Source of the DNA: Rhizobium sp. ZPR4
Lineage (GTDB): Bacteria > Pseudomonadota > Alphaproteobacteria > Rhizobiales > Rhizobiaceae
Assembly (NCBI RefSeq): GCF_040215725.1
Contig: NZ_CP157967.1
Span: forward strand, 3,132,501-3,196,500
Direction of reading: 5' to 3'
Length of the DNA: 64,000 nt
Position 1 is the first letter of the stretch. Every line of letters begins with the position of its first letter. This document shows positions 43,682-52,901 of this stretch, in pieces. A program made the position numbers and the translations under genes. The notes under the pieces are model-generated. The model was not told where the DNA came from and did not search any database. It saw only the letters and a program-made list of their open reading frames with translations.

Positions 43682-44031
43682 AGTCCTGTAACTCCCACGC
43701 AAACCACACCGGCGGTGACGAGAAACACGCCCGTCGCGTGGCGCAGGTTGATGTTTTCCTTGAAGATGATGGCACCGGCGAGCACGATGACGACATAGCT
43801 CATCGCCATCAGCGGGAAGGCGATGGTCAGAGGCACATGCTCCAGAACGGCCGTCCAGGCGATAAGCTCAATGGCCCAGAGCAGAATGCCGAGCCAGGTG
43901 ATCGGTTTGGCCAGCGCCGAAAGAGGCGCGTTCTCGCTGGCCGATTGCTTGAAGCAGACCTCGCGGGCAGTCTCCGCGACGATGCAGAATACTATGAGCC
44001 CAAGCATGGAAAGTGTCAGGCTGCCGGTCAT
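43678..44031 (-). CDS. SMR/EamA-like small membrane protein (second of two)
   Basis: A 117-residue four-helix membrane protein (TLSMLGLIVFCIVAE, then ITWLGILLWAIELIAWTAVL, FPLMAMSYVVIVLAGAIIF, and GVFLVTAGVVCVGV). Similar in plan to the first SMR-like protein of the operon; the pair may form a heterodimer that flips a lipid across the inner membrane. The true ATG at 44031 overlaps the arginase-fold gene stop (ATGA); the open frame further upstream is not used. Confidence 0.8.
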   Translation of the reverse strand: MTGSLTLSMLGLIVFCIVAETAREVCFKQSASENAPLSALAKPITWLGILLWAIELIAWTAVLEHVPLTIAFPLMAMSYVVIVLAGAIIFKENINLRHATGVFLVTAGVVCVGVTGL

Positions 44032-44981
44032 TGCATATACTCCGCCAGCACCTCCAGCAGGGCGTGATTGGCCGCGCTGTTGATGTTCCTCATTGTTTCG
44101 GCACCCTGTCGCATGCGCGGCTGATCGATGAAGATCTCCGCGCGCTTCATGAACTGTGTCCGAAGACTGCCAGCATAACTCGGAGTTGAATAATCCCCAA
44201 TGACATCCGCGCCGATGATGCGGTGGCGGCTGCCGATTTCGCTGATCAGAGCCAGGAGATAAGGCAGTCGCATACGGCCCTGATCCCAATTGGTAACGGC
44301 ATCGTCGGCGGCGAGCACGTCCTTGTCTATCGTGACGTAGACCGCCTCGGTGCGAATGCGGCTAAGCATATGGTCGATGAAATTTTCCTCGCCGATTTCG
44401 ACGATCGATTTCCAGTGCAGCGCGCCTCTTTCCTGCCGATAGCTGGCACCGGTGCCGTAATCGGCCGCCACGCGGCTCGGCGGATGTTCGTAAGGATAGA
44501 GTTCCAGCTTGCCGTCGCCGAGCCAGTGTAGATTGGCTCCCTTGCGCTCCGGACTGCGAAGATCATGGCTGCAGACGCCGATCGTGAGGACCTTCTGGAT
44601 GCTGGGGTTGGCAAGCGCGCGATTGACCCAAGAGCCGCAATGCATGCCGCCGTCGAATTTGACCCAATCCGGATGATTGTCGAAGTGGATCAGTGTGACC
44701 GCACCGGATTGTCTTTCGAGTGCGCCGTCGAGCAGCAAGGCCGTGACATGATGGAAATCGCCGGAACCCATGAAGCACAATTGCGGGTCCTTGCCGGTCG
44801 TCGGCCTGTTCTTGACGATCTCGCGGTTGAGATCGTCAAGGGCGCCCTGCTTGCTCCACAGCCGAACCTGCGACCCGGCATTCTTGCCGAAATACTGGTG
44901 CGCGCCGGCAAATTTGCAGGCGCGCACGAAATCAGGCTGCAACTCCAAAGCATCATCGAGATGAAGAAGCAGCAGTTGCAC
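44028..44981 (-). CDS. Arginase/agmatinase-fold protein
   Basis: A 317-residue protein of the ureohydrolase/deacetylase fold. Metal-ligand motifs are visible as HFDNHPDW, then TIDKDVLAADD (DxD) and a histidine in the FHHV region. Classical arginases have DAHxD and SxDxDxxDP; the motifs here are related but not identical, so the substrate may be another guanidine or amide compound. It starts with GTG, four bases after the aminotransferase stop. In this operon it may release or trim an amine building block. The C-terminus is MRNINSAANHALLEVL-like helix. Confidence 0.75.
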   Translation of the reverse strand: MQLLLLHLDDALELQPDFVRACKFAGAHQYFGKNAGSQVRLWSKQGALDDLNREIVKNRPTTGKDPQLCFMGSGDFHHVTALLLDGALERQSGAVTLIHFDNHPDWVKFDGGMHCGSWVNRALANPSIQKVLTIGVCSHDLRSPERKGANLHWLGDGKLELYPYEHPPSRVAADYGTGASYRQERGALHWKSIVEIGEENFIDHMLSRIRTEAVYVTIDKDVLAADDAVTNWDQGRMRLPYLLALISEIGSRHRIIGADVIGDYSTPSYAGSLRTQFMKRAEIFIDQPRMRQGAETMRNINSAANHALLEVLAEYMQ

Positions 44982-44985
44982 GGTC

Positions 44986-46404
44986 TTATCTCCGGGCAGC
45001 GCGCGTCAGAAGCTGATCGAGCAGGGCAAGCGCCAGATCGATCTCTTCGCGGGTGATGAGCAGGTTCGGAGCAAACGTGATGACGTTCTTGTGGTAGCCG
45101 CCGACGTCGAGCACGAGACCGTAGGTCTTGCCGCCCACCTGAAGGTCGCCCTTCATGCCTTCGTCGCACATCCAGTCCATCGTCGCCTTGTCCGGCGTGT
45201 AGCTGTCGTCCTTGCAGATTTCCATGCGCAGGGCGAGGCCCAGGCCATCGACTTCGCCGACGATGGCGTGGCGCTTCTGCAGCTGCTTCAGCCCATCGAG
45301 GAAATGCGCGCCCTTTTCCATGATCGCGGCGCCGAAATCCTGCTCTTCCAGCATCTTCATCGTTTCGAGCGCAACGGCAGTGCCCATCGGATTGCTGGCG
45401 AAGGTCGAATGCGTGGAGCCGGGCGGGAATACGGTCGGGTTGATCATCTCTTCGCGAGCCCAGACGCCCGAAAGCGGGTTGAGGCCGTTGGTGATTGCCT
45501 TGCCGAAGACCAGCGCATCCGGCGAAACGCCGAAATGCTCGATCGACCAGAGCTTGCCCGTGCGGTAGACGCCCATCTGGATTTCGTCGACGACGAGCAG
45601 GATGCCGTGATCGTCAAGCACCTTCTTCAGTTCGACGAAGAAGTTCATCGGCGGAATGACGTAGCCGCCGGTGCCCTGGATCGGCTCGATGTAGAAGGCG
45701 GCATATTCGGACTTGCCGGCCTTCGGGTCCCAGACGCCGTTATATTCGCTCTCGAACAGGCGGGCGAACTTCTGGACGCAATAATGTCCGTATTCTTCCT
45801 TCGACATGCCCTTCGGGCCGCGGAAATAATAGGGGAATTCGACGAACTGGGCGCGATCGCCGAAATGGCCGTAGCGGCGGCGATAGCGATAGCTCGAGGT
45901 GATTGCCGAAGCGCCGAGCGTGCGGCCGTGATAGCCACCTTCGAAGGCGAACATCAGGCTCTTGCCGCCGGTGTAATTGCGCACGAGCTTCAGCGAATCT
46001 TCAACGGCCTGCGAGCCGCCGACGTTGAAGTGAACGCGGCCCTTGTGACCGAACTTGCGCTCGGCATCCTGGGCGATCATCGCGGCAAGCTCCACCTTCT
46101 CGCGGTGCAGATATTGCGATGCGACCTGCGGCAGCCGATCGAGCTGGCGATGGGCAGCCTCGTTCAGGCGCTCGTTGCGATAGCCGAAATTGACGGCGGA
46201 GTACCACATCTGCAGATCGAGGAACGGCGTTCCGGTCCGATCGTAGACGTAGGAACCTTCGCATTCCTCGAAGAACTTGGGCTTGTCGGTGTAGTGAACC
46301 GTGTCGCCATGCGAGCAATAGAGCTCTTCGAGGGCGCGCAATTCTTCTTCGGAGCGGACGGAATCGGTCTCGCCGCTGAAGGCTTCGGCTGCATTCGTTT
46401 TCAT
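44986..46404 (-). CDS. Class III PLP aminotransferase
   Basis: A 472-residue aminotransferase of the ornithine/GABA/diamine group. The cofactor aspartate is D273 (VVDEIQMG), the PLP lysine K302 (VFGKAITNG), with FEGGYHGRTLGAS and PGSTHSTFASNP typical of the family. Such enzymes act on terminal amino groups or aldehydes of amino acids and polyamines. It would supply or interconvert an amine for the operon's N-acyltransferase. It begins 20 bp after the HAD phosphatase gene. Confidence 0.9.
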   Translation of the reverse strand: MKTNAAEAFSGETDSVRSEEELRALEELYCSHGDTVHYTDKPKFFEECEGSYVYDRTGTPFLDLQMWYSAVNFGYRNERLNEAAHRQLDRLPQVASQYLHREKVELAAMIAQDAERKFGHKGRVHFNVGGSQAVEDSLKLVRNYTGGKSLMFAFEGGYHGRTLGASAITSSYRYRRRYGHFGDRAQFVEFPYYFRGPKGMSKEEYGHYCVQKFARLFESEYNGVWDPKAGKSEYAAFYIEPIQGTGGYVIPPMNFFVELKKVLDDHGILLVVDEIQMGVYRTGKLWSIEHFGVSPDALVFGKAITNGLNPLSGVWAREEMINPTVFPPGSTHSTFASNPMGTAVALETMKMLEEQDFGAAIMEKGAHFLDGLKQLQKRHAIVGEVDGLGLALRMEICKDDSYTPDKATMDWMCDEGMKGDLQVGGKTYGLVLDVGGYHKNVITFAPNLLITREEIDLALALLDQLLTRAARR

Positions 46405-46424
46405 TCAATGCCTCTTGGTCTAGT

Positions 46425-47108
46425 TTACGCTGTCTTGAAATGCGGCAGCGTACGGGAGCGTCGTTCGACGCTCGGGAGAACGGCTTCCATCTTTGGAAGC
46501 AGATCGGAAAAGTCTTCGAAACCGACATACGGAATGCCGTTTTCCTCGCAGTAGTCGACAAGCTTGGACTTGGCGAAAACGAGATCGACCTTGTCGGAAA
46601 CGCAGAAGTCGCTTCGCCCGTCGCCGATGTAGACCTGCAGGTCGTTGCTATCGACAACGCGGCATTTGCAGACACCGGCACCGGATACGCAGCCGGTTGC
46701 AGTAAACGGCGGAAACAGCGAATAGGACTCACGGCCCTGCGAAACGCTGCAGGTCAGCACATTGGCAACTATCGGCAGACCCTCGATGCCGTGGCGCGCC
46801 AGGATGCGGCGGATGAAATAGTCCACACCATCGCTGACGATCGTGACAGGCAATTCGTCGCGGCGGCAAAAGGACAGAAAACTCTCGAAGCCCGGATCGA
46901 TCGACAGCGTGTCCAGAAACAGATCGAGCTCGCCCCGGTTTGCCTGGATGAGAGCAATCTGCCGACGCATGCATTCGCCGGAGCCGATCAGCCCCTGCTT
47001 CCACAGCTGTTCGATATCTTCCCACTCAGCACCGGCGAAACGGGTTAGCACCATATCCGTCGCGTCTTCGATGGATATGGTTCCATCAAAATCGCAAAAC
47101 ACCTGCAT
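46425..47108 (-). CDS. HAD-superfamily IB phosphatase (MtnX/SerB-like)
   Basis: A 227-residue haloacid-dehalogenase phosphatase. The nucleophile motif DFDGT is at 6-10, the second motif in VTIVSDG, and the acidic motif in YIGDGRSD. Closest in pattern to MtnX-type phosphatases and phosphoserine phosphatases. There are no other methionine-salvage genes here, so a role in removing phosphate from an intermediate of the operon is more likely. It is the first gene of the nine-gene run, 104 bp after the histidine-kinase gene on the same strand. Confidence 0.85.
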   Translation of the reverse strand: MQVFCDFDGTISIEDATDMVLTRFAGAEWEDIEQLWKQGLIGSGECMRRQIALIQANRGELDLFLDTLSIDPGFESFLSFCRRDELPVTIVSDGVDYFIRRILARHGIEGLPIVANVLTCSVSQGRESYSLFPPFTATGCVSGAGVCKCRVVDSNDLQVYIGDGRSDFCVSDKVDLVFAKSKLVDYCEENGIPYVGFEDFSDLLPKMEAVLPSVERRSRTLPHFKTA

Positions 47109-47212
47109 GAAATACCCTTTCGCCTTATCCTAAGTTGCGTCTAACAACCTCAGATGAGCCGGGTATGAGCGGAAAATGATGCGAAAATGAAAAACGACGA
47201 GACGTTGTATTT

Positions 47213-48589
47213 TTAACTCAACGGCAATCTTAGATCGACCTGAAGACCATTGCCCAAACGTGAAGTAGAAAGATCAACCATTGCCGAAAGTCGGTCCGCC
47301 GTATCTGCAACGATAGCGAGACCAAGGCCGGCCCCTTCCGTGTGAAGCGTGTTGAGGCGATAGAAGCGCTGGAACACCGCTTCCCGCTCATGCGGCGGAA
47401 TGCCGGGGCCGCTGTCGCTGATCGAAATGCGGCCGAAACCATCCTCCGAAGCGATCGAAACTTTGATTTCCCCACCGACAGGCGTGTATTTGATGGCGTT
47501 GTCGAGCAGATTGGTGACCAGCATCCGCAGCAGCGACTCGTCGGTCTTGACCTGGATTGCCTCATCCCCCTCCAGCACCACGTCGAGTTCGCGGCTGGTG
47601 ATGATGTTGCCTAATTCGGCAATGAGCGACGCCATCCAGTGGTAAAGCGTAATCTCCGTCAGATTGAGGGGATGGTGGCTGACCCTGGCGAGCCGCAGCA
47701 GCTGCTCGATCAGATGGATAGTGCGGTTGTTGCTGGAAACGAGGTCGGAAATGATCGCCTGCCGCTCATGGTCGCTATCGCTATGTTCCAGCATCCGCAA
47801 AAGCAGCTTCACGCTTGCCTGCGGCGTGCGCAGCTGATGCGCGGCAAGGTCGGAAAAGCGCCGCTCCAGCGTCAGCGACTGGCCGAGCTTTTCGAGCAGC
47901 TGGTTGATCGACCGGCCAAGCGGCAACAGATCGCGCGGCAGTTCTTCGACGGGGATGGCTGAGAGATCATCCGGCGACCGGGTACGAATCTGCCGCACCA
48001 GCCCGTGAATCGTGCGCAGACCGCTATTGATGCCGAGCCAGATGAGGAAGCCGATGACGGGCACCAGCATCAGCAGCGGAAAGAACAGATTGAGGAGAAT
48101 ATTGGAAACGAGCGTTTCGCGAAGCGCGATCTTTTCGCCAAGCTCGATCACGATGGTCGTATTCGGGATCGGCAGCGAATAGACGCGCCACTCGTCCCCG
48201 CCATAGGTCAGTGTGGTGAAGCCGACCTTCTGCTGCGGCACGTCTGAGAGAAAGGCCGTGCTGCTGTAGAAGCGGATATTGCCATCGACCCAGGCACGAA
48301 ACATGTGCGCATCGGCATAGTCATCGGCGTCTTCATTGAAGGCCAGCTGATTGTCCATGGTGAAGTCGATATCGTCGATCTGCTTTGCCGCATGGTCCGG
48401 ATTCTTCTCCAGCGGACGGCGCAGCAGGCTCCAGATCACATTCGCGTCGTCGATGAGCTGGGCATCGTAGATATTGTTGATCTCCCGCGTCGCGCTGTTG
48501 AAGGCGAAAGCGGCGATCACGACGATCGTCACGACGACGACCGGCGCAATACGGAGAAATAGCTTGCGGGTAAGCGTTGAATTGTTCAT
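47213..48589 (-). CDS. Two-component sensor histidine kinase
   Basis: A 458-residue membrane kinase of the TctE/QseC type. Transmembrane helices at about 11-30 and 164-186 enclose a periplasmic sensor of about 130 residues. Then follow a HAMP linker, the phospho-acceptor H251 (AAHQLRTP) and an ATPase domain with NLLDNAIKYTP, DSGPGIP and GAGLGLAIV. It overlaps the response-regulator gene by 4 bp. Its position directly upstream of the lipid-type operon, same strand, suggests it senses an envelope or nutrient signal and controls that operon. Confidence 0.93.
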   Translation of the reverse strand: MNNSTLTRKLFLRIAPVVVVTIVVIAAFAFNSATREINNIYDAQLIDDANVIWSLLRRPLEKNPDHAAKQIDDIDFTMDNQLAFNEDADDYADAHMFRAWVDGNIRFYSSTAFLSDVPQQKVGFTTLTYGGDEWRVYSLPIPNTTIVIELGEKIALRETLVSNILLNLFFPLLMLVPVIGFLIWLGINSGLRTIHGLVRQIRTRSPDDLSAIPVEELPRDLLPLGRSINQLLEKLGQSLTLERRFSDLAAHQLRTPQASVKLLLRMLEHSDSDHERQAIISDLVSSNNRTIHLIEQLLRLARVSHHPLNLTEITLYHWMASLIAELGNIITSRELDVVLEGDEAIQVKTDESLLRMLVTNLLDNAIKYTPVGGEIKVSIASEDGFGRISISDSGPGIPPHEREAVFQRFYRLNTLHTEGAGLGLAIVADTADRLSAMVDLSTSRLGNGLQVDLRLPLS

Positions 48590-49254
48590 CGCTCGATCAT
48601 ATAGCCGACGCCGCGGATCGACTTGATGAAATCGGTGCCGAGCTTCTTGCGCAGATTGTAGATCGTCACTTCGATCGTATTGCTCTCGACGGTGTTTTCC
48701 GCGTCATAGAGCGCATATTCGATATCGTTCTTCGTCACGTAGCGGCCGCTGCGCTCCATCAGCAGCTTCAACAGATGGAATTCCTTAGCGGTGGTATGGA
48801 CCTGCACGCTGCCCTTGCGCGCCACCATGGCCGAGGGATCGACCTCGACATCGCCGCAGCGGATGACGCTTTCGGTCCGCCCGTCGCGCCGGCGGATGAG
48901 CGCACGCAGCCGCGCCAGCAGCTCGTCGAGATCGAAAGGCTTGACCAAGTAATCGTCGGCGCCCTCATCGAGGCCTTCGACCTTCTGACGCACGGAGTCC
49001 ATCGCCGTCAGCAAAAGTACGGGCACGGAATTACCCCGCTGGCGGATACGCCGCAGCACTTCCATGCCGCTCAGCTGCGGTAGATTGATATCGAGCACGA
49101 TCGCTGCGAAATGCGAGCTCTCCGCAGCCTCCAGGCCGGATTCGCCATCGCGCATCCAGTCGACGCCATAGGCGTGCTTTTCCAGCGCCTTCTTCAGCGA
49201 TGATCCGAGGATATTGTCGTCTTCAACAAGCAGAACGCGCACGACCGACCCCAT
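48586..49254 (-). CDS. OmpR/PhoB-family response regulator
   Basis: A 222-residue regulator. Receiver domain with acidic pocket E11-D12-D13, phospho-acceptor D55 (LDINLPQ), threonine in LLLTAMDS and lysine in LVKPFD. The C-terminal winged helix (from about 125) contains KEFHLLKLLMERSGRYVTKND and the VTIYNLRKKLG recognition helix. Partner of the overlapping kinase. The ATG at 49254 lacks a clear ribosome site; a GTG four or five codons later is an alternative. Confidence 0.93.
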   Translation of the reverse strand: MGSVVRVLLVEDDNILGSSLKKALEKHAYGVDWMRDGESGLEAAESSHFAAIVLDINLPQLSGMEVLRRIRQRGNSVPVLLLTAMDSVRQKVEGLDEGADDYLVKPFDLDELLARLRALIRRRDGRTESVIRCGDVEVDPSAMVARKGSVQVHTTAKEFHLLKLLMERSGRYVTKNDIEYALYDAENTVESNTIEVTIYNLRKKLGTDFIKSIRGVGYMIER

Positions 49255-49403
49255 TTAGTCGAATATTTCTTAGCCGATGTGGGCCGCAATTGGCGCGGCG
49301 ATGTGGCAAAGCTATGACGGATCATTTCCATCTGGCAAGAGCGCGGGCCTCCTGCATCCTCCAAACAGGCCGAAAAGTCTCCGCAATCCACCAGCCGAAA
49401 CCG

Positions 49404-50813
49404 TTACCTCAGTTTCCGCATGGAGGTTTCCAGCGCCTCGAAGATGCGAGGATCGGTCGACTGCGCGACATTGAACCGCATGAAACGTCCGGCCGTATCC
49501 GAGAGGCTGAAAACATTGCCCGGCGCAAGGACGATGCCCTCGGCAAGGCAGGCACGCGCGACATCGGCGGCATCGAGCCCTTCCGGCAGCCTGCACCAGA
49601 GAAACATACCAGCCCGGGGCTTCAACCAAGGCACGATACCGATCGCTTCCAGCCGCGTCGACACGTCCGCCATGGTCTTGGCGAGCCTTACACGCAAGGC
49701 CTCGACATGCTTGCGATAGCTGCCATCCTTCAGCGCGAGATAGACGAGCTCGGCCGACAATTGCCCGCAACTGAAGCTGCTCGCGACCTTGAGATCGACT
49801 AACCCATCGATCCAACCCCGCCGCGCTGCGATGAAGCCGCAGCGCACCGAGGCCGAAAGCGTCTTCGAAAAGCTGCCGATATGGATCACCCGGTCGAGCC
49901 CGTCATAGGCGGCAAGCCGCGGTGCCGGAACATCCTCGAAGTCGGCAAAGATATCGTCCTCGATGATCGTCAGCCCGGCAGCATCCGCCAGCTTCAGCAG
50001 CCGGTGTGCCGTCACGGGCGAAAGCGTCGCTCCCGTCGGATTGTGAATGGCGGAATTGGTGATGTAGAGCCGCGGCTTGTGCCGTTCGAGAATCTGTCCG
50101 AACAGTTCGACATCCGGCCCCGTAGGCGTGAAGGGCACGGAGACGACATTGGCACGATGCGCCCGCAAGAGCGCATGAAAATTGAAATAGCAGGGATCGT
50201 CCACCAGCACGGTATCGCCGGGTTCGAGCAGGAAACGGCAGAGAAGGTCGATCGCCTGGGTGCCGGATTCCGTCAGCAGGATCTGGTCCGGCGGCACCGT
50301 GATGCCATGCTCGCCGAGACGCCGGGCGAGCAGCTGCCGCAGCAGCGGCAGGCCGAGCGGCGTCCCGTAATTGGCGAGCGCTCCCATATCGCCTCTTGCC
50401 AGCGTCCGCATTGCCCGCCGCAACGCCGCCTGCGGCAGCCAGGAGGGTGGAAGCCAGCCGCAGCCGGGCTTCAGGACATCATCCCCTACCTCGAGCGATT
50501 GTCTGGAAATCCAGAGCGGATCGACGTTGCGATCCGATTTCGCTCCGGTCTCGGACAGCGAAAGCGGCGGCAGCGGGCCGCAGACATAGAATCCGGCGCC
50601 CGGCCGCGAGCGGATCGTGCCCTCGGCGGCGAGCCGCTCATAAGCCTCGACCACGGTGGAAACAGACACCTGCATCGTCTTTGCGAAGCTGCGCACAGAA
50701 GGAAGCCGCGCACCCGGTATCAAGCTGCGGGCGGCAATACGGTCGGAAATCGCCGCCATCACTCCCTCGATGCGCGTGCCGCCGACTGCGCTTGCCACCA
50801 ACAGGTCATCCAC
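49404..50813 (-). CDS. MocR-type GntR regulator with aminotransferase domain
   Basis: A 469-residue chimera. The N-terminal winged helix has RIEGVMAAISDRIAARSLIPGARLPSVRSFAK and VSTVVEAYERLAAEGTI. From about residue 110 it has a fold-type I aminotransferase domain with PLP lysine K317 (GSFSKTLSASVRCGF). Such regulators sense amino acids or PLP-binding compounds. It starts with GTG and is transcribed divergently from the EamA transporter across 108 bp, a common arrangement in which MocR controls its neighbour. Confidence 0.92.
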   Translation of the reverse strand: MDDLLVASAVGGTRIEGVMAAISDRIAARSLIPGARLPSVRSFAKTMQVSVSTVVEAYERLAAEGTIRSRPGAGFYVCGPLPPLSLSETGAKSDRNVDPLWISRQSLEVGDDVLKPGCGWLPPSWLPQAALRRAMRTLARGDMGALANYGTPLGLPLLRQLLARRLGEHGITVPPDQILLTESGTQAIDLLCRFLLEPGDTVLVDDPCYFNFHALLRAHRANVVSVPFTPTGPDVELFGQILERHKPRLYITNSAIHNPTGATLSPVTAHRLLKLADAAGLTIIEDDIFADFEDVPAPRLAAYDGLDRVIHIGSFSKTLSASVRCGFIAARRGWIDGLVDLKVASSFSCGQLSAELVYLALKDGSYRKHVEALRVRLAKTMADVSTRLEAIGIVPWLKPRAGMFLWCRLPEGLDAADVARACLAEGIVLAPGNVFSLSDTAGRFMRFNVAQSTDPRIFEALETSMRKLR

Positions 50814-50864
50814 CCGTACTGCCCCTTATACCATAACAGTTTCTATAAATTGTACTGCACCGTC

Positions 50865-50879
50865 TCTGGCTTGGCCAGA
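50865..50879. promoter_or_regulatory. Inverted repeat in the MocR/EamA divergent promoter
   Basis: TCTGGC - TTG - GCCAGA. Lies in the 108-bp shared promoter region, 43 bp before the transporter start. A plausible regulator site; not proven. Confidence 0.35.
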
Positions 50880-50921
50880 CAAATACGTCGATACCGCGAA
50901 GACCAAGAAGGAGCATGCGTG

Positions 50922-51785
50922 ATGGACAAGACGACAACAGGATGGATTTACGGTTTGACGGGAGTGGTGATCTTCAGTGGCTCGCTGCCGGCGACGCGGG
51001 TGGCCGTGATGGATTTCGACCCTGTGTTCCTGACCGTTGCCCGAGCCGCGATCGCCGGCCTCCTGGGTCTTGGCCTGCTGCTTGCCTTTCGTGAAAAGCG
51101 CCCGACTCGCGGCGATATCACCTCACTCGCCATCGTCGCCCTCGGCTGCGTCGTCGGCTTTCCGCTCTTGACAGCATTGGCGCTCAAGCATGTCACCTCC
51201 GCCCACTCCATCGTCTTCATCGGCCTGCTGCCCTTAGCGACCGCCATCTTCGGCGTGCTGCGCGGCGGCGAGCGGCCGCGCCCGGCCTTCTGGATATTCT
51301 CCGTCCTCGGCAGTGCGCTCGTGTGCAGCTATGCGCTTGCGCAGGGCGTGTCGGCCTCGCCGGTCGGCGATCTCCTGATGCTTGCAGCCGTGATCGTCTG
51401 CGGCCTCGGCTATGCCGAGGGCGCGGTGCTCTCGCGCCGGCTCGGCGGCTGGCAGGTTATCTGCTGGGCTCTCGTCCTGTCGCTGCCGGTTATGATCGCG
51501 CTCTGCTTCATGACCATGCCGCACAACATCGACGGCATCGGCGGCCCTGCCTGGCTCGGCCTCATCTATGTCTCGCTCTTCAGCATGCTGATCGGCTTCG
51601 TCTTCTGGTATCGCGGGCTCGCCCAGGGTGGCATCGCAGCCGTCGGCCAGCTGCAATTCCTCCAGCCCTTCTTCGGCTTCGCGCTCGCCGCTGCCCTTCT
51701 CAAGGAAAGCGTCAGCTGGTCCATGCTCGTGGTGACGCTTGCTGTCGTCGCCTGCGTCGCCGGGGCACGAAAATTCGCCCATTGA
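50922..51785 (+). CDS. EamA/DMT-family transporter
   Basis: A 287-residue drug/metabolite transporter with ten predicted helices in two EamA repeats (GWIYGLTGVVIFSGSLPATRVAV starts the first; LIYVSLFSMLIGFVFWYRGLAQGG is in the second). Members export amino acids, metabolites or toxic compounds. ATG 50922 follows AAGGAG eight bases upstream; a much longer open frame upstream is not coding because it lies antisense to the MocR gene. Likely regulated by that MocR protein. Confidence 0.9.
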   Translation: MDKTTTGWIYGLTGVVIFSGSLPATRVAVMDFDPVFLTVARAAIAGLLGLGLLLAFREKRPTRGDITSLAIVALGCVVGFPLLTALALKHVTSAHSIVFIGLLPLATAIFGVLRGGERPRPAFWIFSVLGSALVCSYALAQGVSASPVGDLLMLAAVIVCGLGYAEGAVLSRRLGGWQVICWALVLSLPVMIALCFMTMPHNIDGIGGPAWLGLIYVSLFSMLIGFVFWYRGLAQGGIAAVGQLQFLQPFFGFALAAALLKESVSWSMLVVTLAVVACVAGARKFAH

Positions 51786-51821
51786 GACCCTCGCCCCGAC
51801 GAAAAGACCACTGCTTGATCT

Positions 51822-51860
51822 TCTAAACCGATCAGTCTATAAATAACCGATTGGTTTAGA
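51822..51860. promoter_or_regulatory. TetR-type operator region
   Basis: TCTAAACC (51822-51829) and GGTTTAGA (51853-51860) are perfect inverted arms. Inside, AACCGATCAGT and AACCGATTGG repeat the half-site AACCGAT. Located 12 bp before the DUF1348 gene that is followed by a tetR gene, so this is the likely autoregulatory operator. Confidence 0.6.
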
Positions 51861-51871
51861 AGGAACATGTC

Positions 51872-52336
51872 ATGCCGACCCCTCTCATCCCGCCTTTCAC
51901 CCGCGAAACCGCAATCGCCAAAGTCCGCATGGCCGAAGACGGCTGGAACAGTCGCGATCCGGAACGCGTTTCCAAGGTCTACACAGAAGACAGCCAGTGG
52001 CGAAATCGCGCCGAATTCCCGCGCGGCCGCAAGGAGATCGTCGAATTCCTGACGCGCAAATGGGCAAAGGAACTGGACTACCGGCTGATCAAGGAACTCT
52101 GGACCTTCGAAGGCAATCGCATCGCCGTGCGCTTTGCCTATGAATGGCACGACGACAGCGGTCATTGGTTCCGCTCCTATGGCAACGAGAATTGGGAATT
52201 CGATGCCGAGGGCCTGATGCAGCGCCGCTTCGCCTCCATCAACGACATGCCTATCAGGCAGGAAGACCGGAAATTCCATTGGCCGCTCGGCCGCCGGCCG
52301 GACGATCATCCCAGCCTTTCCGACCTCGGCCTTTGA
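51872..52336 (+). CDS. DUF1348 / NTF2-like protein
   Basis: A 154-residue cytoplasmic protein of the SnoaL/NTF2-like fold group, DUF1348 type. Typical features: [56 protein letters not shown] and [12 protein letters not shown]. Function unknown; such proteins bind small hydrophobic molecules. It is followed after one base by a TetR gene, both under an apparent TetR operator. Confidence 0.9.
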   Translation: MPTPLIPPFTRETAIAKVRMAEDGWNSRDPERVSKVYTEDSQWRNRAEFPRGRKEIVEFLTRKWAKELDYRLIKELWTFEGNRIAVRFAYEWHDDSGHWFRSYGNENWEFDAEGLMQRRFASINDMPIRQEDRKFHWPLGRRPDDHPSLSDLGL

Positions 52337-52337
52337 G

Positions 52338-52901
52338 ATGGTGCGTACCGTCTTCGAAAAATCCGACGCCATCGCCCTTGTTGCCGAAGTCTTTCGCGAG
52401 CTCGGCTATGAGGGCGCATCGATGAGCGAGATCACCGCACGCACGAAACTGTCGAAAGGCAGCCTCTATCACTTCTTTCCGGGCGGCAAGGAAGATATGG
52501 CGGCGGAGATCATGGCCAATATCGATGCCTGGTTCATCAAGGAAATGTTCGAGCCGCTCGAAGAGCAGGAACCACGCGCCGCTATTGCCCGCATGTGGGA
52601 GACGACGGACAGCTATTTCCGCTCCGGCCGCCGCGTTTGCCTGATCGGCGCCTTCGCGCTCGATGAAACGCGCGACCGCTTTTCCGCCGCCATCCGCGGC
52701 TATTTCCATCGCTGGATCGAAGCGCTTGCCGGGGCTCTGCAAAAAATCGACCTGCCCGGCACGGAGGCGAAGGCGCTCGCCGAAGAGACCATCGTCGGCA
52801 TCCAGGGCGCATTGACGCTTGCGAGAGCCCTCGGAGACGAGGCGATTTTCGGCAGAACCCTGAAACGGCTGGAACAGAGAATGGACTCAGCGCTTCAATA
52901 G
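52338..52901 (+). CDS. TetR/AcrR-family repressor
   Basis: A 187-residue repressor with an N-terminal helix-turn-helix (ELGYEGASMSEITARTKLSKGSLYHFFPGGKEDM) and a helical ligand-binding domain with a cysteine (GRRVCLIGAF) shared by the YxaF/LmrA-like subgroup. It is the second gene of a two-gene unit with DUF1348 and likely represses it through the operator at 51822-51860. The inducer is unknown. Confidence 0.92.
   Translation: MVRTVFEKSDAIALVAEVFRELGYEGASMSEITARTKLSKGSLYHFFPGGKEDMAAEIMANIDAWFIKEMFEPLEEQEPRAAIARMWETTDSYFRSGRRVCLIGAFALDETRDRFSAAIRGYFHRWIEALAGALQKIDLPGTEAKALAEETIVGIQGALTLARALGDEAIFGRTLKRLEQRMDSALQ

Noticed and set aside
49881..50921. N-terminal extension of the EamA transporter of 347 residues
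   Set aside because: It is antisense to the MocR gene and has no membrane character; a strong ribosome site precedes ATG 50922.
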